Numbered from the stretch's first letter, positions 15,388 through 24,198 are shown. The stretch is 27,689 bases of DNA from Firmicutes bacterium UBA5559 (GCA_002425705.1 DIMT01000031.1:7066-34754), one strand, 5' to 3'. Notes: generated by a model from the sequence alone, not told the origin. Numbers and translations are program-made.

Positions 15388-17274
15388 ATGTGCGGTTTTA
15401 TAGGTTTTACCGGCGGAGGCATGGATTCCGCCACTTTAATAGATTCAATGATTGATGCCATCCGGCATCGGGGTCCCGATTCCCAGGACAGCTACGTGGA
15501 TGACGGGATAGCCATGGGCTTTGCCCGGCTGAGCATCATTGACCTGGAGGGCAGTGTCCAGCCCATGAGCAACGAGGACGGAACCAAGGTCATCACCTTC
15601 AACGGAGAAATCTATAATTACCAGGAATTGCGGGAAGACCTGATTCAGAAGGGTCACATTTTCCGTACCCATGGGGATACCGAGACCATCCTGCACGGAT
15701 ATGAAGAATATGGTGCCGGAATCCTCAACAAGCTCCGGGGCATGTTCGCCTTCGTCATCTGGGATAAAAAAGAGCAGAAATTGTTCGGGGCCAGAGACTT
15801 TTTCGGAATCAAGCCCTTTTATTATGCCACCATGAACGGCCGTTTCTTTTATGGCTCAGAGATTAAAGGCTTTCTCCCCCATCCCGACTTCGTCAAAGAA
15901 TTCAACCGGGACAAGCTGCCTGATTATATGACCTTCGGCTGCGTTCCCGGATATGACACCTTTTTTAAAAACGTTTGGAAATTAAAGCCGGGTCACTATC
16001 TGGAATATCAGCAGGGAGAGTTGAAAATCGAGAAATATTTCGAGGTTACCTTCGACATGGATCCGGATAAAAGCATGGACTACTATGTGGAAGAAATCAA
16101 AAAAACCTTCGAAGACAGCGTCCACGCCCACAAAGTCAGCGACGTGGAAGTAGGCTGCTTTCTTTCCAGTGGGGTGGATTCCAGCTACGTGGCCAGTGAA
16201 CTGTCCCGGGTCCAGAAGCTGCGGACCTACACCATCGGCTTTGATGACAAACGCTACAGCGAAGACGAAGGAGCCAAGATGGTCTCTGATGAGCTGGGGG
16301 TGGAAAATTACCTGAAAATCGTTTCCGATGAGGAATACTTGCATAACGCACCCCTGGTTCAGTACCACCTGGATGAGCCTCTGGCTAATCCCAGCGCCAA
16401 CCTGCTTTTCTTCGTTTCCCAGCGGGCTGCTGAAGACCTGAAAGTGGTCCTGTCCGGAGAAGGCGCCGATGAGATGTTCGGAGGCTACAACGTCTATAAG
16501 GAACCTCTGGATCTGGCTTCCTACCAGAAACTGCCCCTTCCCCTGCGAAAAGGTCTGGCCGTAATCGCCAAAGCACTACCTCGGTTCAAGGGTAAAAACT
16601 TTTTAATAAGGGGCAGCCTTCCCATTGAAGAGCGCTACATCGGAAATTCCAACATCTTCCCCTACGGGGAGCGGGAATCCTACCTGAAGGGCAGCTATGT
16701 CTCCCATCGGCCCCAGACTTATACGAAGCCCTTCTATGACAAGGTCCAGAATCTGGACGACATCACCAAGATGCAGTACATGGATATGCACGTATGGATG
16801 GTCCAGGAAATCCTGCTGAAGGCAGATAAAATGTCTATGGCACACTCTCTGGAGCTGCGGGTCCCCTTCCTGGACAAGGAAATCTTTGCCCTGGCCCGGC
16901 GGATCCCTACCAAATACAAGGTCAGCAAGGAAAATACCAAGCTGGCTCTTCGGCAGGCTGCCCGGAGCCGGATGAATGAAATCAGTGCCAACCGCAGAAA
17001 GATGGCCTTTCCCCTGCCCCTGCCCGAATGGCTGAAGGAGGACCTCTATTATAATACCATTAAGGAAGCCTTCACCGGTCCCGTCGGACGGGAATTCTTC
17101 GAAACAGGAAAGATCCTGACCCTGCTGGAAGAGCATCGGGCAGGCCGCTTCAATCATTCCAGGAGAATCTGGGCCGTCTATACTTTTATCCTTTGGTATC
17201 AGGTGTTCTTCGGCAGCGAAGCGGAGGCCGGGAAAAAAATAAACCAAGTCGGAAAGGAATCGAGTCATGAATGA
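15388..17274 (+). CDS. asnB: Asparagine synthase (glutamine-hydrolysing)
   Basis: Makes asparagine from aspartate, ATP and glutamine. The frame opens earlier at 15337, but Met at 15388 gives MCGFIGF with the required Cys2 nucleophile of the glutaminase domain after removal of Met1, and CGGAGG lies upstream. The class II glutaminase region covers about 2-165 (RHRGPDS, FNGEIYNY, GDTET). The synthetase PP-loop is SSGVDSS at 260-266, with SGEGADEMFGGY further on. The length of 628 is normal. It is on the opposite strand to all its neighbours and lies between rsmE and nfeD; it overlaps the next gene by eight bases. Confidence 0.95.
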   Translation: MCGFIGFTGGGMDSATLIDSMIDAIRHRGPDSQDSYVDDGIAMGFARLSIIDLEGSVQPMSNEDGTKVITFNGEIYNYQELREDLIQKGHIFRTHGDTETILHGYEEYGAGILNKLRGMFAFVIWDKKEQKLFGARDFFGIKPFYYATMNGRFFYGSEIKGFLPHPDFVKEFNRDKLPDYMTFGCVPGYDTFFKNVWKLKPGHYLEYQQGELKIEKYFEVTFDMDPDKSMDYYVEEIKKTFEDSVHAHKVSDVEVGCFLSSGVDSSYVASELSRVQKLRTYTIGFDDKRYSEDEGAKMVSDELGVENYLKIVSDEEYLHNAPLVQYHLDEPLANPSANLLFFVSQRAAEDLKVVLSGEGADEMFGGYNVYKEPLDLASYQKLPLPLRKGLAVIAKALPRFKGKNFLIRGSLPIEERYIGNSNIFPYGERESYLKGSYVSHRPQTYTKPFYDKVQNLDDITKMQYMDMHVWMVQEILLKADKMSMAHSLELRVPFLDKEIFALARRIPTKYKVSKENTKLALRQAARSRMNEISANRRKMAFPLPLPEWLKEDLYYNTIKEAFTGPVGREFFETGKILTLLEEHRAGRFNHSRRIWAVYTFILWYQVFFGSEAEAGKKINQVGKESSHE

Positions 17275-17605
17275 TTGGACCCTTTTAATTATTAAATGCC
17301 TGATCATCGGCATCATCTGGGCCACCTTCCTGCTGCCGGTGATTTTCAAACGGGGAAGCGCCCTCAAATATTTTATCTGCGCAGCGGTGGTAGCGGCGCT
17401 GGCCTGGTTTTTCCGGGGATACGGGGGGCTGATCAATCAGATGACCATTATCCTGCTGGTCGCCCTGGTGATTTCCTGGATTACCTCCATGGCTTTCCTG
17501 GAGGGGGAATCCCGGATGAAGCCCAAGATCATCGCCTTTACTTCCCTGGTGGCCGCCTTTGCCTATATGATCACCACCTTGTTCGTCCCCCTGTCCATCC
17601 TATAA
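17267..17605 (+). CDS. Small four-helix integral membrane protein coupled to asnB, unknown
   Basis: A 112-residue protein I do not recognise. Four hydrophobic segments are seen at about 5-27, 32-49, 55-75 and 88-110, with short polar loops (FKRGSAL, FRGYGG, LEGESRMKPK). No catalytic motif or signal cleavage site is apparent. Its ATG lies inside the asnB end (eight-base overlap, ATGAATGA) with GGAAAGGAA upstream, so it is probably translated by coupling to asnB. It could be a transport or regulatory partner, but nothing in the sequence says which. Confidence 0.8.
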   Translation: MNDWTLLIIKCLIIGIIWATFLLPVIFKRGSALKYFICAAVVAALAWFFRGYGGLINQMTIILLVALVISWITSMAFLEGESRMKPKIIAFTSLVAAFAYMITTLFVPLSIL

Positions 17606-17613
17606 AAATCGCC

Positions 17614-17659
17614 AACTATATAAGCAGGTCTGCCAATTGGCAGACCTGCTTATATAGTT
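17614..17659. terminator. 46-bp perfect palindrome, probable bidirectional terminator
   Basis: Arms 17614-17634 and 17639-17659 are perfectly complementary over 21 bases around AATT, which is itself palindromic. The GC-rich inner stem GCAGGTCTGCC is followed on each strand by TTATATAGTT, a T-rich tail. It sits between converging genes: the membrane protein ends at 17605 and rsmE ends at 17662. Bidirectional termination is the simplest reading. Confidence 0.85.
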
Positions 17660-17661
17660 AA

Positions 17662-18402
17662 TTAGTTCATTTCCAGTTCGTAGAGGACCATGGCGATGGC
17701 GGCCAGGCCGGCGGTTTCTGTTCTCAGGATGGTCTTGCCTAAGGTGACACACAGGGCCCCCTTGTCCTTCAGCAGGGCTGCTTCCCGGTCGGAAAAGCCT
17801 CCCTCCGGACCAATGATGATGGCAAGGGTTTTCGGTTTTTCCGTCAGGCTTCGCAGACCGGCCTTCAGAGATCGGTCCTCTTCATTTTCGTAGGGGAAAA
17901 GGACGCAGTCGTAATCCTTCCATTGTTCCACCATCCGGGAAAAAGTCAGGTCTTCCCCAATTTCAGGGATCTTTCCTCTCCGGCACTGTTTCACCGCTTC
18001 ATCGGCGATCTTCTGCCAGCGCTGGATTTTCTTATCCATCTTCCCGTTGTCGGTCACTACGGAGCGATCCGTAAACACCGGAACGATCCGGGACACTCCC
18101 AGTTCCACGGCCTTTTGAATGATCAGCTCCATTTTCCCCTGTTTGGGCATCCCCTGAAACAGGGTGATCTGTATAGCAGGCTCCCGGGCGAAAGCCTGTT
18201 TGTCTACGATGTCCGCTACCGCTTCTTCCGCTGTGACAAGTCGAAGAACCCCCCGGTATTCCCAGGCGGTTCCGTCGGATACTTCAATCTCATCCCCCGG
18301 CTTGAGCCGAAGGACCTTTATCATATGGTGCAGGTCTTCCCGGTCCGTAATCCGGATAGCAGCATCCCCTACTGCATCAGGAGTTACAAAGAATCTGCTC
18401 AT
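17662..18402 (-). CDS. rsmE: 16S rRNA (uracil(1498)-N(3))-methyltransferase RsmE
   Basis: SPOUT-class enzyme that methylates U1498 of 16S rRNA with S-adenosylmethionine. The 246-residue length is normal. It has an N-terminal PUA-like domain (SRFFVTPD, LHHMIKVLRLKPGDEI) and the knot region with PKQGKMELIIQKAVELGV, IIGPEGGFSDREA and LGKTILRTETAGLAA. The start has AAGGAG and lies 21 bases after prmA. It is the last gene of the hrcA operon before the shared palindrome terminator. Confidence 0.96.
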   Translation of the reverse strand: MSRFFVTPDAVGDAAIRITDREDLHHMIKVLRLKPGDEIEVSDGTAWEYRGVLRLVTAEEAVADIVDKQAFAREPAIQITLFQGMPKQGKMELIIQKAVELGVSRIVPVFTDRSVVTDNGKMDKKIQRWQKIADEAVKQCRRGKIPEIGEDLTFSRMVEQWKDYDCVLFPYENEEDRSLKAGLRSLTEKPKTLAIIIGPEGGFSDREAALLKDKGALCVTLGKTILRTETAGLAAIAMVLYELEMN

Positions 18403-18423
18403 AGCCTCTCCTTTATGGTCAAT

Positions 18424-19398
18424 TTATTTTATCATTTTTGCGGCGATGGCGCACCACTCATCCTGCTCCAGCACTTCCAGGATTTCAAATCCCCGGGATT
18501 CCATGTGGTTTACCACCTGGTCCTTCTTTTCCGTCAGGATGCCGGAGGAAATAAACAGGCCTTCCTCCTTCAGATGGCCAGCCACGTCGTCGCTGAGCAT
18601 CATCACAAGGTCCGCCATCAGGTTCCCGAGAACCAGATCACCTTTAAAATCCAAACCCTTAGTCAAGTCCCCCTCCCGAATCTCAATCCGGTCAGACAGG
18701 CCATTGAGGGCTGTGTTTTCAAGGGCAATGGGAACAGCCACCGGGTCGATGTCCACCCCCAGCACTTTTCCTGCCCCCAATAGGGCTGCTGCGATGGACA
18801 ATATTCCGGAGCCACAGCCCACATCCAGAACCGCATCTCCCGGTTTCAGGTATTTTTCCGTCAGTTTCAGGCAGAGGGAGGTAGTAGCATGGGTACCAGT
18901 GCCAAAGGCCATCCCCGGATCGATTTCGATGATCAGATCCTCCGGGTTTTCCGGTTCATAATGCTCCCAGCTAGGCTTGATGACCAACCGCTCTGTTACC
19001 CGGGCTGCTTTAAAGTATTCCTTCCAGTTGTCCTTCCAGTCGGCATCGTCCACCACTACTTCTTCCAGATACATTCTTCCCAGTGTCTGGCCGGCCGGGA
19101 GATTCCCTTCGTACTCCTGACCCTTCAGCATCATGGTCCGGATCCGGATCTCTTCCAGCTTTTTATACCCTTCCTTTGAATCCTCCAGATAAAACCGGAC
19201 ATTAGGCTCCCGGTCCCGAAGGCTCAGCACCGAGGGGGCCACATAATCCCAGTCGTAGGAGTTTTTCTTCTCCATCAGCTGGTCCACATCTTCCGGATTT
19301 TCAATGACCACTCCGGTCACGTCCATGGAATCCAGCAGCTCCGTTACCGGTTCGATTCCGTAGATACTGGTGTAAATCGTTGCTTCAATGTATTTCAT
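18424..19398 (-). CDS. prmA: Ribosomal protein L11 methyltransferase
   Basis: Class I SAM methyltransferase that modifies ribosomal protein L11. The 324-residue protein has an N-terminal substrate-recognition domain and a catalytic domain with FGTGTHATTSLCL near 165-177, SAM motif I LDVGCGSGIL at 191-200, acidic VDIDPVA after it, and GNLMADLV as motif IV. Its ATG overlaps the dnaJ stop in an ATGA, so it is translationally coupled to dnaJ, a common Firmicute arrangement. Confidence 0.97.
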   Translation of the reverse strand: MKYIEATIYTSIYGIEPVTELLDSMDVTGVVIENPEDVDQLMEKKNSYDWDYVAPSVLSLRDREPNVRFYLEDSKEGYKKLEEIRIRTMMLKGQEYEGNLPAGQTLGRMYLEEVVVDDADWKDNWKEYFKAARVTERLVIKPSWEHYEPENPEDLIIEIDPGMAFGTGTHATTSLCLKLTEKYLKPGDAVLDVGCGSGILSIAAALLGAGKVLGVDIDPVAVPIALENTALNGLSDRIEIREGDLTKGLDFKGDLVLGNLMADLVMMLSDDVAGHLKEEGLFISSGILTEKKDQVVNHMESRGFEILEVLEQDEWCAIAAKMIK

Positions 19399-20540
19399 TT
19401 GAACAGCTCTTTCATGGTTTCAGCAAATTTGCTCTTCTTGGTGTAGCTTTCCTGACCCAGCACTGTCCCCAGTTCTTTGATCTTCTTCTTCTGCTCTCCG
19501 GTCAGTTTTGTTGGAATCTCCAATTCCACCTTGATGTACAGATCTCCGGTTTTTCCGGTACGTACCGATTTGATTCCCTTTCCCTTGATTCGGAATACGG
19601 TGTCCGGCTGGGTTCCCGGCGGAATCTTGTAGGAAATCTTTTCGCTGAGGGTAGGAACGATGATATCATCCCCCAGCGCCAGCTGAGTAAAGGAAATGGG
19701 CATTTCCAGAATCAGGTCGCTGCCGTTCCTCTTGAACATCTTATGGGGCGTTACGGTCACCACAACATAAAGGTCTCCGCTGGGACCGCCATTGGTTCCT
19801 GGTTCTCCCTGACCTCGGATGGAAATGACGGAATCGTTGTCCACGCCGGCAGGAATCTCCACGGCGATGGTGACTGTTTTCCGGACTTTTCCGGAGCCGT
19901 TGCATTCCTTACAGGGATGTTCGTTGACTTCTCCGGTCCCGTTGCATTCGTCACAGGGAGTAGAGGACTGGAAGGTGCCAAAGGGGGTATTTTTCACGGT
20001 GCGCTGTTCACCAGTACCATGGCATTTTTCACAGGCCTTCTTATTGGTTCCCTTTTCGGATCCGGAGCCGTCACAGGCATGGCAGGCGACAAATTTGTTG
20101 ACCTGAATCTGCTTCTTGGTGCCAAAGGCTGCTTCTTCAAAGGAAATGGTGATGGCATACTGAAGATCCCGACCTTTCATCGGACCGTTCCTGCGCCGCT
20201 GGGCTGCCCCGCCGCCGCCGAACATACCGCCAAAAATATCAAAGATATCCTCAAATCCACCGCCGCCGCCGAAACCGCCGAACCCACCGCCTCCAAAGCC
20301 GGCATTGGGATCTACTCCTGCATGACCGAACCGGTCGTATTTATTTCGTTTGTCAGCATCGGAAAGAATACTGTAAGCCTCGTTGACTTCCTTAAACTTG
20401 TCTTCCGCCTGTTTGTCTCCTGGATTTTTATCCGGATGATATTTCATGGCCATTTTACGGTAAGCCTTCTTTATTTCATCATCACTGGCCCCCCTGCTGA
20501 CACCGAGGACTTCATAAAAATCCCGTTTATTCTCTGCCAT
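19395..20540 (-). CDS. dnaJ: Chaperone protein DnaJ
   Basis: Hsp40 co-chaperone that stimulates DnaK ATPase and delivers substrates. It is a full type I protein of 381 residues: J domain with HPD at 35-37, Gly/Phe-rich linker about 76-115 (repeated GGFGG), four CxxCxGxG zinc repeats (CHACDGSG, CEKCHGTG, CDECNGTG, CKECNGSG), and C-terminal beta domains. It follows dnaK after 98 bases that carry two stable hairpins. Confidence 0.99.
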   Translation of the reverse strand: MAENKRDFYEVLGVSRGASDDEIKKAYRKMAMKYHPDKNPGDKQAEDKFKEVNEAYSILSDADKRNKYDRFGHAGVDPNAGFGGGGFGGFGGGGGFEDIFDIFGGMFGGGGAAQRRRNGPMKGRDLQYAITISFEEAAFGTKKQIQVNKFVACHACDGSGSEKGTNKKACEKCHGTGEQRTVKNTPFGTFQSSTPCDECNGTGEVNEHPCKECNGSGKVRKTVTIAVEIPAGVDNDSVISIRGQGEPGTNGGPSGDLYVVVTVTPHKMFKRNGSDLILEMPISFTQLALGDDIIVPTLSEKISYKIPPGTQPDTVFRIKGKGIKSVRTGKTGDLYIKVELEIPTKLTGEQKKKIKELGTVLGQESYTKKSKFAETMKELFK

Positions 20541-20576
20541 TTTCCTCTCCTTTTCTTGCTTGATGTCTATAACCAG

Positions 20577-20627
20577 CCAAGCACTCCCCCGAAGAGGAGT
20601 GCCTGGGCCCGGACCCCGAGGGGCCGG
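20577..20627 (-). promoter_or_regulatory. Tandem hairpins in the dnaK-dnaJ intergenic RNA
   Basis: On the minus transcript, 20606-20577 folds into a 13-pair stem (with two G-T wobbles) closed by C(UUCG)G, an unusually stable tetraloop. Just 5' of it, 20627-20609 forms CCGG/CCGG plus CCC/GGG with one mismatch. Flanking ATAACC (about 20633-20628) and GGTTAT (about 20574-20569) can also pair, enclosing both. There is no T-run, so this is not a standard terminator; RNA processing, stability or partial attenuation between dnaK and dnaJ is likely. Confidence 0.65.
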
Positions 20628-20638
20628 TTATATGGGCT

Positions 20639-22495
20639 TTATTTCTTGTCGTCTTCATCCACGACTTCATATTCTGCATCTACCACGTTGTCCTGGGGTC
20701 CATCGCTGCTGCCGGAATCCTGACCCATGTTCTGAGACTGGGCCTGTTCCTGATTCGCTTGAGCCTGCTGGTACATCTTTGCCGAAATGGTGTGGAATTC
20801 TTCGGTGAGTTTCTCGGTTTTTTCCTTGATTTCTTCCACATTGGTGCCTTCCAGGGCTCTGGAGAGAGCATCCTTGGCATCGTTTATTTTGGCTTTTTCA
20901 TCCTCGGACAGGCTGGCTTCGATATCCTTCAGGGATTTTTCTGTTTCGTATACCAGAGTTTCCGCCCGGTTCCGAACCTCTACCTCTTCCTTCTTTCTCT
21001 TGTCTTCTTCGGCAAACTGTTCTGCTTCCTTGATCTTTGCCTTGATTTCGTCATCGGACAGCTTGGTGGAGGAAGTGATGGTGATCCTCTGTTCCTTACC
21101 GGTTCCAAGGTCTTTGGCGCTTACATTGACGATGCCGTTGGCGTCGATATCAAAAGTAACTTCGATCTGGGGGATTCCTCGGGGTGCCGGCGGAATACCG
21201 GAAAGCTGGAATCGGCCTAAGGTGATATTGCCGGAAGCCATTTCCCGTTCACCCTGCATAACGTGGATGTCTACGGCAGTCTGATTGTCGGCTGCTGTGG
21301 AGAAGATTTGGCTCTTCTTGGTAGGAATGGTGGTATTTCTTTCAATCAGTCGGGTTGCTACGCCGCCTAGAGTCTCAATGGACAGGGACAGGGGTGTAAC
21401 GTCCAGCAGCAGCACGTCATGGACTTCTCCGGTCAGTACCCCAGCCTGGATGGCTGCACCGATGGCTACGCATTCATCCGGGTTGATGCCCTTGAAGGGA
21501 TCCTTGCCGGTAATTTTCTTTACTGCTTCCTGAACTGCCGGGATTCGGGTGGATCCTCCAACCAGGATGACTTTTTCAATGTCGCTGTTGGTGACCCCGG
21601 CATCAGACATGGCCTTCTTCATGGGCTCAATGGTCTTTTCTACCAGGTGACCGGTCAGCTGATCAAATTTAGCTCGGGTAACTTCCATATCCAGATGGAG
21701 AGGTCCATCGGCATTAACGGTGATAAAGGGCAGGTTGATACTGGCGGTCTGGGAACTGGACAGTTCCTTCTTGGCCTTTTCTGCTGCTTCCTTCAGCCGC
21801 TGGTGAGCCATCTTGTCTTTTCGGAGATCTACGCCGTTTTCCCGGGCAAAGGTATCGGCAATGTGGTTGACCAGCACTTCATCAAAGTCGTCTCCCCCTA
21901 GCTTGTTGTTTCCGTTGGTGGCCAGTACTTCAAAAACTCCATCTCCGATTTCCAGTATGGATACGTCAAAGGTTCCGCCGCCCAGGTCATAGACCAGAAT
22001 CTTGTGGTGACCCATGTCTTTGTCCAGCCCGTAAGCCAGGGAGGCAGCCGTCGGCTCGTTGATGATTCTCTTCACGTCCAGCCCGGCGATTTTTCCCGCA
22101 TCCTTGGTAGCCTGTTTCTGGCTGTCGGTAAAGTATGCCGGTACGGTGATGACCGCTTCGGTGACCTTTTCACCCAGATAAGCTTCGGCATCGGCTTTCA
22201 GCTTGCTCAGAACCATAGCGGAGATGTCCTGTGGCGTATATTTTTTGCCGTCAATTTCCACCGTGTGGCTGGTTCCCATATGTCTCTTGATGGATGCGAT
22301 GGTTCGGTCCGGATTGGTGATGGCCTGTCTTTTGGCTGTTTCACCAACCAGTCTTTCTCCGCCTTTGGTGAAACCCACCACGGATGGAGTAGTCCGATTG
22401 CCTTCTGCATTGGTTATTACTACCGGTTCACCGCCCTCCAGGACGGAAACACAAGAGTTGGTTGTTCCTAAGTCGATTCCTATTACTTTTCCCAT
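20639..22495 (-). CDS. dnaK: Chaperone protein DnaK (Hsp70)
   Basis: ATP-dependent chaperone working with DnaJ and GrpE. The ATPase domain opens GKVIGIDLGTTNSC and includes the phosphate loop VYDLGGGTFDVSILE and ILVGGSTRIPAVQE. The linker is near DVLLLDVTPLSL, followed by the substrate-binding domain and a Gln-rich, then acidic C terminus ending EYEVVDEDDKK. A longer frame starts at 22510, but ATG at 22495 has GGAGG eight bases upstream and matches the usual N terminus, giving 618 residues. Confidence 0.99.
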   Translation of the reverse strand: MGKVIGIDLGTTNSCVSVLEGGEPVVITNAEGNRTTPSVVGFTKGGERLVGETAKRQAITNPDRTIASIKRHMGTSHTVEIDGKKYTPQDISAMVLSKLKADAEAYLGEKVTEAVITVPAYFTDSQKQATKDAGKIAGLDVKRIINEPTAASLAYGLDKDMGHHKILVYDLGGGTFDVSILEIGDGVFEVLATNGNNKLGGDDFDEVLVNHIADTFARENGVDLRKDKMAHQRLKEAAEKAKKELSSSQTASINLPFITVNADGPLHLDMEVTRAKFDQLTGHLVEKTIEPMKKAMSDAGVTNSDIEKVILVGGSTRIPAVQEAVKKITGKDPFKGINPDECVAIGAAIQAGVLTGEVHDVLLLDVTPLSLSIETLGGVATRLIERNTTIPTKKSQIFSTAADNQTAVDIHVMQGEREMASGNITLGRFQLSGIPPAPRGIPQIEVTFDIDANGIVNVSAKDLGTGKEQRITITSSTKLSDDEIKAKIKEAEQFAEEDKRKKEEVEVRNRAETLVYETEKSLKDIEASLSEDEKAKINDAKDALSRALEGTNVEEIKEKTEKLTEEFHTISAKMYQQAQANQEQAQSQNMGQDSGSSDGPQDNVVDAEYEVVDEDDKK

Positions 22496-22522
22496 TTTAT
22501 TTTCCTCCATTAATCATTAAAA

Positions 22523-23071
22523 CTACTCAGCCACTTTGACCATGGTATGTCGGATGACTTTATCGTTCAAGAGATACCCCTTCTGCAACACGCAGGAAAC
22601 CTTACCGTGGCCGTATTCGGCGCTGTTTTCCGTCATCACTGCATTGTGCAGGTTCGGGTCGAAATCCTGGCCCAGGGCCTCGATTTCCACGACTCCGTTC
22701 TTTTCAAGCACGGCTTTGAACTGCTTGTAGATCATGGCCATGCCCTCCTGCAGCGCAGTTCCTTCTTCCCTTTGATGGGATAAGGCCCTCTCGTAGTTGT
22801 CTATCACATCAAGCAATTCCAAGATGATTTTCTCATTGGCATATGCATAAATGTCTGCTTTTTCCTTTTCGGAACGTTTTTTGTAATTCTGGAAGTCTGC
22901 CATCAACCGGAGATATTTGGTCTCCATGGCTTCCTCCTCCGGATTTTTCTTTTCCGGGGCCTCCGCTGGTGTTTCCGGAGCTTCTTCCCCTGAATCCTTC
23001 CCAGCGGCTTCCGTCTGTTCTTCTTTCAGCAATTCCTCTTCATGGGGTGCCTGATTCTTCTTATTGCTCAT
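22523..23071 (-). CDS. grpE: Nucleotide exchange factor GrpE
   Basis: Exchanges ADP for ATP on DnaK. The 182-residue protein has a disordered acidic N-terminus (Glu/Pro/Ala-rich to about 45), a long helix (YLRLMADFQNYKKRSEKEKA) and the C-terminal beta wing with KNGVVEIEALGQDFDPNLHNAV and GYLLNDKVIRHTMVKVAE. Its ATG overlaps the hrcA stop by four bases (ATGA), so the two are coupled. Confidence 0.98.
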   Translation of the reverse strand: MSNKKNQAPHEEELLKEEQTEAAGKDSGEEAPETPAEAPEKKNPEEEAMETKYLRLMADFQNYKKRSEKEKADIYAYANEKIILELLDVIDNYERALSHQREEGTALQEGMAMIYKQFKAVLEKNGVVEIEALGQDFDPNLHNAVMTENSAEYGHGKVSCVLQKGYLLNDKVIRHTMVKVAE

Positions 23072-24111
23072 TCTTTTTCCTTCCCTCCTGTCAGTTTAAA
23101 GCTTTCACTGAGATTGTCCGTCATGTACTCGATGACCGATAGGACTTCATCGTATTTCATTCGGGTCGGCCCGATTACTCCAAGCTTTCCGAGCAATTTG
23201 CCGTCTATGTGGTAAGTGGCGGTGATCAGGCTGCATTCCTGCATCCGGTCATCGGTGTTTTCGTTGCCGATGGTGATCATGATTCCGTCACCCCGTTCAA
23301 TCAATGTCTTGGTAAAGTCATCCTTCTTGTTCAGCATTTCCAGAAACATCTTAGCCTTGTCGATATCGTTATATTCGGGAAAGGAAAAGATATTGGTATA
23401 GCCGTCCATAAAGAGATCCACGTCCAGCATCCGTTCCAAAATGCTGAGGAAGTTGGGCATGATGTTCTCTGCCAGCCGGGATAATGCCGCCATATCGGTC
23501 CGGAAAGTCCGGATGATGTCCAGGGTCAGCACTTCGCTCAGGGTTTTTCCTTTATAGGTGAAAGTCATGGACTTGGACAGCAGGTCCAGTCCCTCCATGG
23601 AGTATGGATCTTTCAGTTTCACTGTTGTGTTGGAGATCTTACCGCTTTCGGCTACGATCATCAGCACCACCGTCCGATCATCCACTGGCAGGAGATTGAT
23701 GTATTTCAGTTTGTCTGCCGTCTGATTGGGGGTGATGGCGAAGGAGGTCAGCATGGTGATTTCCGACAGAAGCCGAGCGGCATGCTGAATGGTTTTTTCC
23801 AGTTCTGAAATGTTGCTGTTCAGCTTCGTCCGGATGAATTCCTTTTCCTCTTCCGTCAGAGTTCTTTTCTCCATCAGGCTGTTGACATAGAGTCTGTAGG
23901 CCTTATCAGAAGGCACCCGGCCTGCCGATGTATGGGGATGGGTGAGATACCCCATTTCTTCCAGGTCGGACATTTCATTTCTTATGGTAGCAGGACTGAC
24001 CCCCATATCAAATTTCTTGGAAAGGGTCCTGGAGCCAACGGGCTCAGCGGTCCTGATAAAATCACCGATGATGGCCTGAAGGATTTTTAATTTTCGTTCA
24101 CTTAAATCCAT
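23068..24111 (-). CDS. hrcA: Heat-inducible transcription repressor HrcA
   Basis: Repressor of class I heat-shock genes; it binds CIRCE and needs GroEL for activity. The N-terminal winged helix covers about 1-75 (LSERKLKILQAIIGDFIRT, VGVS-type SPATIRNEMSDLEEMGYLTHPHTSAGR), followed by a GAF-like dimerisation and effector region. The frame also opens at 24117, but that ATG is only one base after AAGGAG; ATG at 24111 is at seven bases, giving 347 residues. It is the first gene of the operon, and a CIRCE lies 52 bases upstream, so it represses itself. Confidence 0.97.
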   Translation of the reverse strand: MDLSERKLKILQAIIGDFIRTAEPVGSRTLSKKFDMGVSPATIRNEMSDLEEMGYLTHPHTSAGRVPSDKAYRLYVNSLMEKRTLTEEEKEFIRTKLNSNISELEKTIQHAARLLSEITMLTSFAITPNQTADKLKYINLLPVDDRTVVLMIVAESGKISNTTVKLKDPYSMEGLDLLSKSMTFTYKGKTLSEVLTLDIIRTFRTDMAALSRLAENIMPNFLSILERMLDVDLFMDGYTNIFSFPEYNDIDKAKMFLEMLNKKDDFTKTLIERGDGIMITIGNENTDDRMQECSLITATYHIDGKLLGKLGVIGPTRMKYDEVLSVIEYMTDNLSESFKLTGGKEKE

Positions 24112-24162
24112 GGTCATGCTCCTTTCAGGGCTCCGGCCATTCCAATGGCTTTTGGCCCCTTG

Positions 24163-24189
24163 TTAGCACTCGCACCTAGTGAGTGCTAA
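24163..24189 (-). promoter_or_regulatory. CIRCE operator
   Basis: TTAGCACTC, nine-base spacer (24172-24180), GAGTGCTAA: exact match to the canonical inverted repeat bound by HrcA. It starts about ten bases after the -10, at or just after the predicted transcription start, the usual position. A small GCCAT/ATGGC hairpin (24136-24149) lies between CIRCE and the hrcA ribosome binding site. Confidence 0.98.
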
Positions 24190-24198
24190 CCTAAATTA

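Noticed and set aside
16603..17436. 277-codon minus-strand frame
   Set aside because: Antisense to asnB and the coupled membrane protein; no domain or start signal.
19380..20723. 447-codon plus-strand open frame
   Set aside because: Antisense to dnaJ and into dnaK; its low-complexity Gly/Phe/Ala runs come from the complement of the DnaJ Gly-rich and zinc-finger regions.
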